Below are positions 24,581 to 35,701 of a stretch of 64,000 bases of DNA, piece by piece. Origin of the DNA: Edaphochlamys debaryana (Eukaryota > Chlorophyta > Chlorophyceae > Chlamydomonadales); assembly GCA_016858145.1 (NCBI GenBank), contig JAEHOE010000001.1:3720001-3784000 (forward strand), in the 5' to 3' direction. The translations under genes and the position numbers were made by a program. The notes beneath the pieces were generated by a model. It saw nothing but the letters and a program-made list of their open reading frames with translations. It made no database searches and was not told where the DNA came from. Each line of letters begins with the position of its first letter. Position 1 is the first letter of the stretch.

Positions 24581-25183
24581 GGTGGCCCCCACTCCGGCAC
24601 GCTGCACGCCTGACGCGCTACGGCGTTTGACAAAGATGCACTATCATCCGGAAGCTAGGGATGCCAAACCGGGCCGCCAGCTCAGGCCGCGAGGGCCTTC
24701 CAGTCACGCTAGCGGGGACGCCGGACTGTTACTGAGGGCCCAGCTCTATGTGTGTCTGCACGTTGTGAAGCACATCACGTGGTATGACAGGCAGCTCAGT
24801 CGGTTTGGACCCGAGCCCGCGCATGCTCCGCATCTTTGCCGACACATCGTGCCTGCACGGCTTTCGACCCTGCGTCTCAGAGGTGCAACACGTCAGCACG
24901 AGCCAATTGAAACATACATCTTGCTTGAAGCACACAGAACTCGTGCTAGAAGCAGGGCATCCAATTTGCGCCGACCAGGCCCCCGCTCGCGAGCCAGCCG
25001 CGTGCGGAGCGGAACCCCCAAAGCGCTCACATTGCGAGGGCCCGAACTTTGAAGACAGCAAGTTGCCCGGGTTTCGCAGACGGGGTCCGGCCCCCACCTT
25101 GACATTCCACCGGGGGTGCCCCGCGTCCACCCACCCACCCTGAACCTGGCCTCACACCGTCAGCCTTGATTGGGGGGCCGGAC
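24581..25183. other. Divergent intergenic region, PQ-loop gene and DTWD1
   Basis: About 600 bases between two divergent starts; it must carry both promoters. No exon or clear TATA-like element was seen. Confidence 0.6.
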
Positions 25184-27812
25184 ATGGACACGTCAGAAGC
25201 GTCGCCACCGGCGGCGGAGTCGGCCCAGATAATCAAGCTAGCGGCCAGGAGGCCGGACTGGTCACTGCCCGAACTCCACGCTGGACTCCAGCTGGCCCCC
25301 CTCGACACCCTCTGGGAGCAGCGGGAACGCATCAAGTGTCCCAAGTGGTGAGGAGGGCTACTTCAGCTGCGCGGTGTGCGGCGCTGTTCAACGTTGGGTC
25401 TTGGAGTGTCCTTCTGGACGCCTAGCTCAGACCCCGTATGGTCAACCAGACTGGCCACCGTCCCTTGACTTGCTCTGTCGCACTCAAGCCCGCCCTTGCA
25501 ACCCGCCCTCCGCCCTTCCGCCATGCCCGACTCTCCCGCTGGCCTGGACCTATAGCGGCCGCTCCCGGGCTCACTACTGCTACGGTGAGCGGCAGCACCG
25601 TGGGCTGGGCCGCTGGCCCACTCGGGACCCGGCGGGGACAGCAAACGCCCAGGCCGCCCGTAGCAGCAGCAGTCGCTGCTGTGTCGCCCACGGCCAGAGT
25701 GCAGGGGGAACTGCTTCAGGCCTGGAGCGCTGTCCTGCCAGCCCCAGGGACCTGCCTCTAGACCACGCTGGTACTGCTGGGTCTTGGCCTGGGAGTCCAG
25801 CTGAGCCGCTCTGGCCTCGTCCCGGTCCCTTCCCTGCCTCCCCTAGACTGCCTGGAGGCGCTGGTGCCCTTCCCTCACGTGGACCTGCCCTTCAGAGTCA
25901 GGTGCGTGCACTGGGCCCCAGGCCACAGACCGCTGCGGGCCCCGCGCCCTTCGCTCCCTCCGTGCTGGCCCCAGCCAAGCCACAGCATGAGCGGATACTC
26001 CTGCCGGCACCCTGAGCCGTGCGCAGCCCCTCACGGCCCTGCCTGCGCCGCCCCGCCTGCCCCCCCCGGCTCGCAGCATCGTGACGCACCACGCGGAGAA
26101 GAAGTCCATGAACACGGGCGTGCAGGTGGCGGTGCTGGCCAAGGGGCAGGTGGACCTGCACAGGTGGGGCTCCGGACGGCGGCGGGTGCAGGCCAGGAGC
26201 GCGTGAGCAGGCCTCGCACTGGTGCCTCTTGCCTGCGGTTGCTGCCCACGACTCCCTACCCTACCCAACCCTGCCCGCCCCCCTCCCAGCATGGACGACT
26301 GGCCCAAGGACGTGGACCCCTCCCGCTGCGCCGTGCTCTTCCCCAGCGACGACGCGCTCGAGGTGTCCCAGCTGGAGCCCGACTCCGTCGACCGCCTCTT
26401 CATCATCGACAGCAAGTGGTGAGCAGCGCACGCGCCGTAGGGCCGTGCAGAGAGGCGCCAAGGCCAGACACAGCTTGGCGCTGAGGCCCCTGCATGCCCC
26501 CCGTGCTTCCCCGCGCTGCGCTGATTGCCAAGCTGGGAAGAATCCCTCCGTTGCCTCCCCGCTGCCCCAAACAGGAAGAAGGCCGGCGAGCTGGTGCGGC
26601 ACGACGTGTTCCGCGCCATGCGGGCCGTCAAGCTGAGCCACACGCGCTCCGCCTTCTGGCGCTTCCACACGCGGGGCGTGGCCGAGGAGGGCGTGTGCAC
26701 GGTGGAGGCGCTGTACTTCCTGTTGGAGGCCATGGCCAAGCAGGTGGGGGCGGGGGGGGAGGGAGGGAGGGTGATCGAAGGGGTTGCAAGCGCGGGGTGC
26801 AGGGGCGTCCGGAAGGGAGGGGTCAGTACAGGAGGCAGGTGAAGTGGTCGTGCAGGGGAGAGCATGGAGGGGAGCGTGGAGGGCACCGATCGAGGGGCGG
26901 CCCTTTCGGCTCCCTGCTTGCCGTGCATATCCTTGCAACGCCGATCACGCTGCCCTTAACGCTGCACCGATGCCCGCCTCTGCAGGGCAGGCTGACCGAC
27001 CCCAAGTTCGCTGACCCCCACGCATACGACAACCTCCTCTGGTGGGTCGCCCGGGCCTCCAGCGCGCTTCCTCTCGTCAGTTGATGCCTTTCCCCTCCAC
27101 CTTCTACCCTGCTGAACATGCACCGGTGTAGCCTGCCGGCTGGTACCCCAACAGACCCAAGTTGTACCACGCCTTTCGTCGCCCAGCTTCCTGCCCTCCC
27201 CGACCCGACCCTCTCCGACGTTCCAAACCCAATCCCGTGCCGTCCGCCCATCCCCCCCGCCAGGTACTTCACCTACCAGCACCAGCTGGTGGCGGAGGCC
27301 TCGGCCAAGCGCCAGCAGGAGCAGGCGGGCAAGGCGGGGGCAGGGGCAGGAGAGGCGGCAGCCGGGCAGAAGGTGCAGCAGAAGGGACAGAACAAGGGCC
27401 AGCAGAAGCAGAAGGCCGGCAAGGAGGCGGCGGATGGCGGCGCTGACGCGGGGGAACCCGAGCCAGGGCCGGCTGGCCAAGTGGACGCCGGTGGCCCAGA
27501 TGCGGTCCAGGAGGAGGGGAGCCCAGGGGAGCAGGCGGCGCCCGCTGCAGCAGCAGGTGAGGGTGCTCGTCGAGCGTCAGGTAATCTGCGAGGAGAGGCC
27601 ACGGGCATCCCCTCCTCCCCCTGCTCTCAGGCTGGGGGTTGCTGGCGCTGGCACTTGAGGGGGGCTGGCGGCGGCGGGACTGCAGCGGGTCACTGGCGGC
27701 GCGTGCAAAGCCACGCCTCCCTGCTCTCCGCTTCAGGCACGTCTGACTCCCCGTCTGCCCCCGCCCTTCGTGCCGCGCCGCAGAGCCCTCCGCGAAGAAG
27801 CAGCGCGTCTGA
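25184..27812 (+). CDS. DTWD1: DTW-domain tRNA-uridine aminocarboxypropyltransferase (DTWD1-like)
   Basis: Predicted 336 residues. Exons: 25184-25347, 25556-25584, 25847-25901, 26077-26163, 26290-26418, 26575-26743, 26986-27041, 27264-27556 and 27784-27812, all in phase. DTWD1 makes acp3U in the D-loop of tRNAs using S-adenosylmethionine (known for human DTWD1). Features: zinc-type cysteines C52, C55, C63 and C66 (KCPKCGRSRAHYCYDC), LPFRVSIVTHHAEKK, ALFP-like CAVLFPSDDA, LFIIDSKWKKAGEL, SHTRSAFWRFHTRG, CTVEALYFLLEAM and YDNLLWYFTYQHQL. The family DxTW motif reads D152-S-K-W155, so Lys replaces Thr. The C terminus is a lysine/glutamine-rich tail ending SAKKQRV, perhaps nuclear targeting. ATG 25184 is the first in frame. 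Two exons are only 29 bases long. Confidence 0.93.
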
Positions 27813-29269
27813 GCGGGAGGGGAGGAGGGAGGGAGCGGGTCGCAAGCGCGCGGCGGGTCGGCCCCGGAACACACGCTTGCGGCGGCGCTTGCTGTGCTCC
27901 TGAGGGAGGGTCTGCGCGCTGTGGTGGGGGAGGCGATGGCTGGCAAAGGTGACTGCGGGAGGAGCGCGAGCTCGAAGCCGACGTGGGGCGCGGAGGGGCG
28001 CGGTGTGGGGCGGCATGACGTGAGCGGGATTCTGTCGGAGGCGCGCTCGTGTAAAACGTTGAAGCCTGCGAGCGCCCCGCGCTACCCCCGGCTCACTTCT
28101 CGGCACATACGCACCAACGCGCACAAGCACCCAAACGCACGAGTCCCGGCAAGCGCCATACAAAGCGAGAGACGGTGGCACAGTAGGCTTCCCGCGCTTT
28201 GAGCCCCCGTCACCCGTGGGTCAGCAGCTTGCAGCCCGTTCTGAGGCTCCAGCGCGCGCCACAGCGCCGACTACGAGGTTGGAGGCTTTAGAGCACGGCA
28301 CAGGACATACGCGGTGAGCGCGTGTGAGGGGCTGTGTGCAGGTTCCGGCAGGTGGCTTGCAGCGTCGCGAGTGTCGGCGCACTCATTGTCGGCGCTTCCT
28401 GCGGTCACGCGTTGTCGCCGCGCTCCACGCGCGCTCGTGCAGGGAGCAGAGCCGGCGTGAAGCGGCTGATAAGTCTGCCGGAACCTTCGGGCTCGGCAGG
28501 GCTCGGCCCGCAAGGCCCGCCGACACTGACGCGCCGGATGCACCCTCTCAAGACGAACGGGCTCCCCGGTGGCGACGTGGGTGAGTTTGGGTTGGACAGC
28601 AGCTGTCGCGTCGCGGCGTGGAGCCTTGCGTAAAGCCGGGGAGGGGGCGCATAGAGCGGCGGGGCCCCGCGGGCGTGCCGGCGCCGCGGTTGGCATCACT
28701 GCGACTGCGGTAGCAAGTGCTAAGAGGTTCCCTCATTTCGGAGCACTCTCTCGCCCTCGCGCGGGGGGTGGCACACCGCCGCGCCGAGCAGGCGACTCTC
28801 GCGTCTGGCGCCATGCCGCGTATACCGGCGCTAACCGCGACGCCTCAACTACACGTTCTTAGACACACCCTTCTAGACAGTACCACTTCAGCACACCACG
28901 GCCTGTTCGCGTGAACAAACTTTCCATGGACCCGCAAGCGCACTTTCTCGCTCGCGCCACTGCACTGCAGCAGGTAGTCCAAGGCACTGCCTGAGCTCGG
29001 CGGAACGCTCGGACTCCTGCAACGGCGCTCTTCCAAGCCCCGCTTTAGGGCCCGCCACGCCCTTGGTTGCGAGCCGACCAGCACTTGGTCCTGCCTTCCG
29101 GCTCTGGGGAGGACGACTTGGAGCTTCGCACGGTAGCAGCAACGTCGCTCCCCGAGGAGCGGGATGCTTGCCTCGCGGCATACAGTACCCACGCTCGGAC
29201 GACACGAGCGACGTGCGCAGCATAGCTGACAGAGACGTTTTAACTGCTGGCGAGGCCGCCCGCAAGCTC
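27813..29269. other. Intergenic: DTWD1 3' end and AP2-gene 5' flank
   Basis: No conserved exon seen in about 1.45 kb. The left part is the probable DTWD1 3' untranslated region up to about 28070. The right part is the promoter and leader of the AP2 gene and may hold a further 5' exon, because the frame before ATG 29270 stays open back to about 29063. Confidence 0.55.
28050..28054 (+). promoter_or_regulatory. Probable polyadenylation signal of DTWD1
   Basis: TGTAA on the plus strand about 240 bases after the DTWD1 stop, a normal spacing for this group. Confidence 0.6.
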
Positions 29270-32200
29270 ATGGCCTTCGTGCCGGGCCAGGCCCAAGCTA
29301 GCTTCGGAACCAATGGCGCAGCTTACTTCTTCCCGTCTCAGCAGCAACAGCAGACCCAGCAGCAGCAGGGCTTCGGCTCGGAGCCCTCGGCTCTGGCTAG
29401 CTTCCCGCCTTCTGCCAGCTTGTTCGCAGCACATGCCCAGCAGCCGGCTGCAGAAGGTGCGACTGGGCGTGCAACGCAAAAGGGTTCTGCAATGTTATGG
29501 AGGGGGAGGGCCACGACTTGTCGTTCAGACGGGTGCGGCGTTTGCCTGACGCTGAAGGGCCACTGGGTCCCCCTCAGGGTTGGGTGTTCTCCTCGCCGCC
29601 GGCTCTTACCCCGGGACCCCCTTACTGCTCTGCGCAGGTGGCGGACTGCCCGGCATGACACAGAGCTGGGACGCTGGCGACCTCCTTGCACAACAGGAGG
29701 TGGACAACGGGGCCCGAGCTGGGGAAGGGTGCTGGGAGCAACCCTGGCCGCGGGCTCCGCAGTCTGCTTAATCGGCACTGCTTAGCAGTGGGCTATGCCG
29801 TTCCGTAGCATAGGGCTGGGGTCTTGTACCGTGATGGCATCTTGGGGGTGATCGCCGGCTGCCTCATATCTGCCCGTGCCGCGCCCTTCGCCGCAGGCTC
29901 AGGCCCAGGCACAAATTCAGTCCTACCTCAACATCCCCAGCTCGCCCCCGCCCGCGCCGGCGCCAGAGCCGCCGGAGCCCCCCCAGCCGCCGGGGCCCAG
30001 CGTCACCGCAGCAGCGGCCACCGGGGCAGAGGCGTCCGCCGAGCTAGCCGCAGCCCCGCAGCTCCCAACGGCGGGGTCGGGCGGGGCCTCGGGCAGCGGC
30101 TTGGTGCAGCAGCTGCCGGGGGAGGGCGTGCTGGGAGCGGAGGCAGCCCCACAGGGTGAGGCCCAGCCCCAGCCGCAGCCCCAGTCTCAACCCCAGCCGC
30201 AGGCGCTGGCGCCGGATCCGCAGCTGCTGCAGAGCGCAGCGGCGGCGGCAGCGGCCAACGGGCAGGCTATGCCCGCGCCGGACGCCAACGGCACAGGGGT
30301 GGTGGGGCTGGCGCACGCGCCCTCCGCCACCGCCTCGACTCTGCAGCACGCGCCCTCGGCAACCTCCCAGCCTGGCCCCGGCCCGGGCCTGTCACTCAAA
30401 CGCATGGCCTCTCAGCAGCCCCAGGCGCTGCCGGACCCCCAGGCTCTCGCAGGCGTCCCCGGCATGCCCTCCCTGCAGCACCCCTCCCCGCCGGCCACGG
30501 CGCCGCTCGTCCCCACGCCCGCGCCCATGACGGCTCCGGCCGGCATGCCCGGCACCGGCCTGGTCGGCACCCTGCCCTCCGCCGCCACCGCTGCCTTCCC
30601 CGTCATGCCCACCGCCCCCACGCCCACACCCGCGCCCATGGCCATGCCGGTTGCCGCCGCCCCGGTGGCGGCGCCGCTGCGGCCCCACCCTGCCGCACCC
30701 TCGCCGGTGCCGGCTGCGGTGCCGGGGGCCTCCCCCTTCATGTGGACCCCTGCAGCCGCTGCGGCGGCCGCAGCCATGGGCATGGGCATGGCCCCCTGGT
30801 CCATGCTGGCGATGCAGGCGGCGGCGGCGGGGCAGGCAGGGGCCGCGGGCCACCCCATGGCGCAGGCGGGCATGGCCTTTCCCGGGCAGGCCCAGGCCGC
30901 AGCGCAGCAGGCCGCCTCTGCCGCTGCGCCCGCGGGCGGCGTGGCTCCCACCCTGCCGGGCGCAGCGCCGGGGGCTGACGTGGCGGCAGGCATGGCGGCC
31001 ATGGCGGCGGCGGCGCAGCAGCCCATGCCGGTGGGCGTGCCGCCCATGTTCCAGCGGCCGCCGCAGCCCGCCGCAGCGGCGGCGGCAGTGGCAGCGGCCC
31101 AGGCAGCAGCGCAGGCCCAGGCAGTGGCGCAGGCGCAGGCACAGGCTCAAGCCCAGGCAGCGCACGCGCACGCACACGCCCAGGCGCAGGCCCAGGCCCA
31201 GGCCCAAGCACAGGCGCAGCATCAGGCGGCAGCCAACCTGCTGCAGCACATGTGGCGGCCGCCGTTCGGCTTCATGATGCCGGGTATGATGGGGCTACCG
31301 GGCATGATGGGCCTGCCCCCGGGCATGTACTGGCCGGGCCACCCCGCCGCCGCGGCAGCGGCAGCCGCCGCCGCCGCTGCTCAGCAGCAGCAGCAGCAAC
31401 ACGCGGGGGCGGCGGCGGCGGGTGCTGCCGGCGCACCGGCGGCGCCGCAGATGGCCATGTTCCACCCAGCCATGATGGCCAACGGCATGATGGGCATGCA
31501 GGTGCCGGGCGCCGCCAACCCGGCGGCGGCGGCCGCAGCAGCAGCAGCAGCGGCGGCCGCCAAGGCGCACGCAGGCGCCGCCGGCACGGCGGCGGCGGCT
31601 GGCCACCACGCCGCGGCTCCCCATGCGCAGCCGCACCCGGGGTTGCAGCAGCTGCAGCAGATCATGATGCAGCCGGGGGGCTCGGGCGCAGCGCGGGCGT
31701 CCACGCCCTCCCCGCCGCCGCTCGCCGCCCTCATAGCGCTTCCATCGGGGGACCAGGGGGGGCCCAGCGCCGCGCCCTCCGCGCCCGCACCCTCCGGAGG
31801 GGGCGCCGGCGGGGCGGGGCCCGGCGGCGGCCGCTCCGGCGGCCGCTCGACGCGCTCCGGCCGCGCCGCTGCCAACAGGGGCACGTTTGGCGACCTCGCA
31901 GCACAGGGGTGGCCGGATGAAGACGGGGGCCGAGCGGGCGGCAGCCGGGCGTCGGGTTCTGGCCGCGGCCGCGGCGCCCCAGCCAGCGTCGCGCAGCAGG
32001 CGGCGGCGGCGGCCGCACAGGCCCGGGCTGGGGGCCCCAACGCGCTCCGCATGGCCTCCGTCGCCTCCGCCGATCTGGCCGTGGTGGATGCGCTGCAGCT
32101 GCTCGCGGCGTCGCCGCCGCCCAGTCCCGTGCACGAGCGGGAGCGGCGGGTGTCCGGCGGCTCGGGAGCCAGCGTCACAACGGGCACCGGCGGCGGCGCA

Positions 32201-34507
32201 GGCGGCGGCGGCGGCAGCCGCCGCACCTCTGACGCCGGCGGCGGCAAGGAAGTCAAACACGAGCCGGGCACGGAGGGGTCTAAGCCCGCTGACGGCACGT
32301 CAGCGCCCGGCGGGCAGCACCGGCTGTTCGACCTGCCCGACCCAGCGCCCATCAAGCGGGAGCCGGGCGCTGCCACCCGCCAGGCCCGCACGGGCCCAGT
32401 GGGGACCATCGCCCGCCAGCGGTTGCTGTCCCTGGCGGCCCAGGGGGTGGAGAAGGCGCGGAAGAAGGGCCTGCCCAGCGGCGCCGCCGCGGCAGCGACG
32501 CCGCCAGCGCCCACGGGCCCCAGCGCGGGCGAGCTGTGGGACGGTGACGTGCCCATGCCGCCGCTGACGCTGCCCGCCGGCTCCCGCAAGCCCCGGCGGC
32601 GCACCGTGCGGCCCCGCGCCGCCCCCGGCGCCGCCGTGCTCCCCACCCTGCAGGAGCGGATGCAGGCGCTCGAGGCGGCGGCGGCGGCGGGGCACGTGGA
32701 GGACGGCGCCGCCGCAGCAGCTGACGGCCGGCGGCGCGTGCAGTGGGCCGAGGACGAGGAGGGCGAGGACGAGGAGGGCGGTGAGGAGCTGGAAGACGAG
32801 GAGGGCGACATTGACTCGGAGGATGAGGACTACGAGGAGTCGCAGCGGAAGCGCCGGCGGCAGCGGCGCAGCGGCGGTGGCGGCGGCGGCAGCAGCCGCA
32901 AGCGGCGGCCGGCGGCGGCGGCAGCGGCGGCGGTGCCCGAGTCGGGCGACGCGGACGATGGCGAGCAGGGCGAGGAGGGGGAGGAGGGGGAGGACGGCGA
33001 CGAGGGGTCGGACGGCGGCCGCCGGGGCGCGGGGGCGCACGGCCGGCCTCCCGGCGCCGGCAACGTCAAGAAGATGAAGCCCCGCAAGGTCTTTCCGGAC
33101 GGCAAGCTGGGCTTCGCTATGCGCTCGTCCAAGTATACAGGCGTGTACCGTACGCCCGGCGGGCGCTGGCGGGCGCAGTTTTGCTACCGCGGCGCCGTAC
33201 ACCAGCTGGGCATGTACGACACAGAGAAGGAGGCGGCGGCCGCGTGGGACCAGGCGGCGCTGACCTTCCGCGGCGCCAACAGCGGCGTGCAGCTCAACCT
33301 CCCGCAGCTGCTCAACAGCTACGACCTGCAGGTGGGGGCGGGGCGGGGTAGGAACCAGGAGTCTCTTGGGGGACCTTTCCTCTAGGAGCAGCCAGTTCCT
33401 GGCGATGGGCTCAAGGTGGAGAGGGCGCAAAGCGGGAGCCAGGAGCCCATGCGCTTGGGACGGCAGCGTGTCGCGCTGCCGCAACCTTCCCCATCGTGCT
33501 TGCTGTGGCCACACCTGCCTCGGTCCACCTTCTGGCGTTGTGCACTGCTAGCTCCTTGCCTGCTCTCTTCCCCACGCTCCCCAACCTCCCCTACCTCCCC
33601 CGTGCAGGAGACCCGCGAGCGCATCCACCAGATCCTGGACTCCAAGATCGCCACCACCCGCACCAAGCGCTGCATCAACAGCTACGCACGCAACCCGCCC
33701 GGCCCCGCCTCGCCCTCGCGCGTCGTGCCGGCGGCCGTGGTCGACTCCATGGGGGGCGGTCCGGACGGCTCCGGACTGGACGACGGGGACGACGCGCAGC
33801 CCGGCGGCGGCCGGTCCGGACGGAACCGGACTGGCGGAGGCCGGCGGAGGCCGCGGAGCACCAGTGCCAGCGGCGGCGACGGAGCGGACAGCGGCAGCGG
33901 GGAGCCGCGCGGGGCGCCGACGCGCGTGCGGCAGCGGCGGGGGATGAGCGGGGACGGCGGCGCGGAGGCCATGGCGGCGGCGGCAGCTGCGCGGCTGCCC
34001 GTGCGGCCGGCAATGCCCGGCGCAGGTGGGGAGGCGGCGGCCGCACACGCACACCCCCACCCGCACCCTCACCCGCACCCGCTACCGCATCCGCTCGCAC
34101 TCCCACACCCCCTGGCGATTGCCGGGGTGGCGGCGGCGGGTGGGGCTCTGGACGTGGGCAACGTGGCCCTCCTGGGGCTGGCGGCGCTGCGGCGGCAGCA
34201 CCAGGTCGCCCACGCCCCCGCCGACGCCCCCGCGCCGACCGCCGGCGCCATGCACTCCAACGCCGCCGGCGGGGCCGGGGCCATGCCGGGCACCGGGGCG
34301 GGGCCGGAGCCGGGTGCGGAGGCCGTGGCGACGGCGGCGCTGCGGGACCTGATGGAGGGCGCCGGAGACGGCGGCGACCGGGGCTGCGATGGGGACGTGG
34401 ATGATGAGCCGCAGGCCCAGGCGGTGCCGGGCTCGTGCCGCCTGCGGTCCCCAGCGAGCGAAGCCAAGCGGCGCAAGAGCCTGGCCAGCCGAGCCCGGGA
34501 CCCGTGA
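29270..34507 (+). CDS. Large single-AP2/ERF-domain putative transcription factor
   Basis: Predicted 1,527 residues from exons 29270-29456, 29638-29699, 29897-33331 and 33608-34507, all in phase. One AP2/ERF DNA-binding domain lies at about residues 1161-1218: SKYTGVYRTPGGRWRAQF, YRGAVHQLGMYDTEKEAAA, AWDQAALTFRGANSGVQLN. The domain is followed across an intron by ETRERIHQILDSKIATTRTK. About 1,150 residues precede it. They include Gln-rich stretches (QQQQQTQQQQ), Pro- and Ala-rich runs, a Met/Gly/Pro segment (GMMGLPGMMGLPPG), an acidic block and basic clusters (SQRKRRRQRR, RKRRP) that could be nuclear signals. Such Gln/Pro/acidic regions suggest transcriptional activation, which is inference. 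ATG 29270 is the first in frame, but upstream coding sequence is not excluded. Target genes are unknown. Confidence 0.88.
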
Positions 34508-35701
34508 GGCGGGGCCGAGGGCTACGGGCTGAGGCGACGAGGGAGGGGGGCGCGGAGCAGGGGGGGCTGCGGGGGGGAGGGCAGCCCTGGCGGAGCCATT
34601 GCTCCGGGGCTTGTGAAGACGCTGAGCGCGGGGTCGGGCCGTTCCTTGGCCTCGAGACTGGCAGCTGGAGTGAGGGGCTGTGTGGGAGGGGCACAGGGGT
34701 AGCTGTGGGCCTGGGGTTGGGTCCGCACGCGATGCTCGAAACACTGGGAGGCCATGTGGGGGCGGGCAAACTCAGGGGCAACCGGGCTTGCCCTGAACAT
34801 GTCTTCCAACCTCCGTTCTTGACGAGTGGCGCTAGGCGATTGCCGGCATGCCGATTGCTAGAGGGTCGATGACCGTGCTTTGTTCGTTGGACTCCTTCCT
34901 CTTCATGTTGATAACGGTCGAGCCGACCCGTCACCCGATGGGCAGTGAGGCCCTTTTGGTGTTGTGCGGCGATAAGGACAGCCTTCGCTGGGCCGTGCAC
35001 GTCGCTTACTGGCCTGGTCGAGGCTTGTGGCTTGGGCTCGGAGCGAAGCGCGGTGCGGTGTGTGCAGCGCGTGAGGACACACACCGGTAGCCGCATACGG
35101 AGACACTATCTGCTGTGTGCGTGGCGCGGCGCGCGGCGGGGTGCAACGAGGACAGGGGAATGCAACGAGACTCGTGCCGTACGCCACCCGTAGGTAGTGG
35201 CGGCGGCTTTGTGTGTACCGTAGCCGTCGTTTAGGGCCCTACAGAGGGCTCGGCGGCAAGGACGCAGCACTGTTGGACGGATGTGGCCTCTGTATCAGTA
35301 ACTTTGCTGGCTTCTGGCGTCCGCGTGCTGATGCGGTTCTAGATGCGGGGTTGCGTGGGGGGGTGGCTGCGTGCCGACCGCTTGTTGGGCGTTTGTACAG
35401 CAGGAACGGACGGGGTGGGATTGGTCGAGGGCGCGGGTCGGCGGGGGGTGGCATGCGGGTGGGGCCAGGTGGGGGCTGCACGCGTTCTGTTGGGAGCACT
35501 GCAACCCTTTGCGTGCTTCTCTGTAACGCGGTTGGTAAGCGCATTTGCAGGCCCTCGAGCCCCCGTCGCGCCCATAGCGCCCGACCCATGTGGCGAGTGC
35601 GTCATGCGGCCCCAGCGCACAGCGTCGCAAGCTCCACTTGCTGCAACGCACTCGCACGACCTACAGCCCTCAAGATAGACTTAGCAAAGCTTCCCTCACG
35701 C
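34508..35701. other. Intergenic: AP2-gene 3' end and LicD-gene 5' flank
   Basis: No exon seen. The likely AP2-gene polyadenylation signal is at 35522, so most of the stretch would be 3' untranslated region, with the LicD-type gene starting about 180 bases further on. Confidence 0.55.
35522..35526 (+). promoter_or_regulatory. Possible polyadenylation signal of the AP2 gene
   Basis: TGTAA on the plus strand about 1.0 kb after the AP2-gene stop and the first one found. The long distance lowers confidence. Confidence 0.4.

Noticed and set aside
24581..24607. Start of the PQ-loop protein at 24607
   Set aside because: The codon is GTG; the first ATG in frame is at 24580.
31381..32811. Long minus-strand open frame (476 codons) inside the AP2 gene
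   Set aside because: Antisense of Ala/Gly codon runs; Ser/Pro/Ala noise with no domain. The plus-strand frame continues into the AP2 domain.
33675..35096. Minus-strand open frame (473 codons) over the last AP2-gene exon and flank
   Set aside because: Pro/Arg/Ser-rich shadow crossing the plus-strand stop into intergenic DNA, no conserved content.
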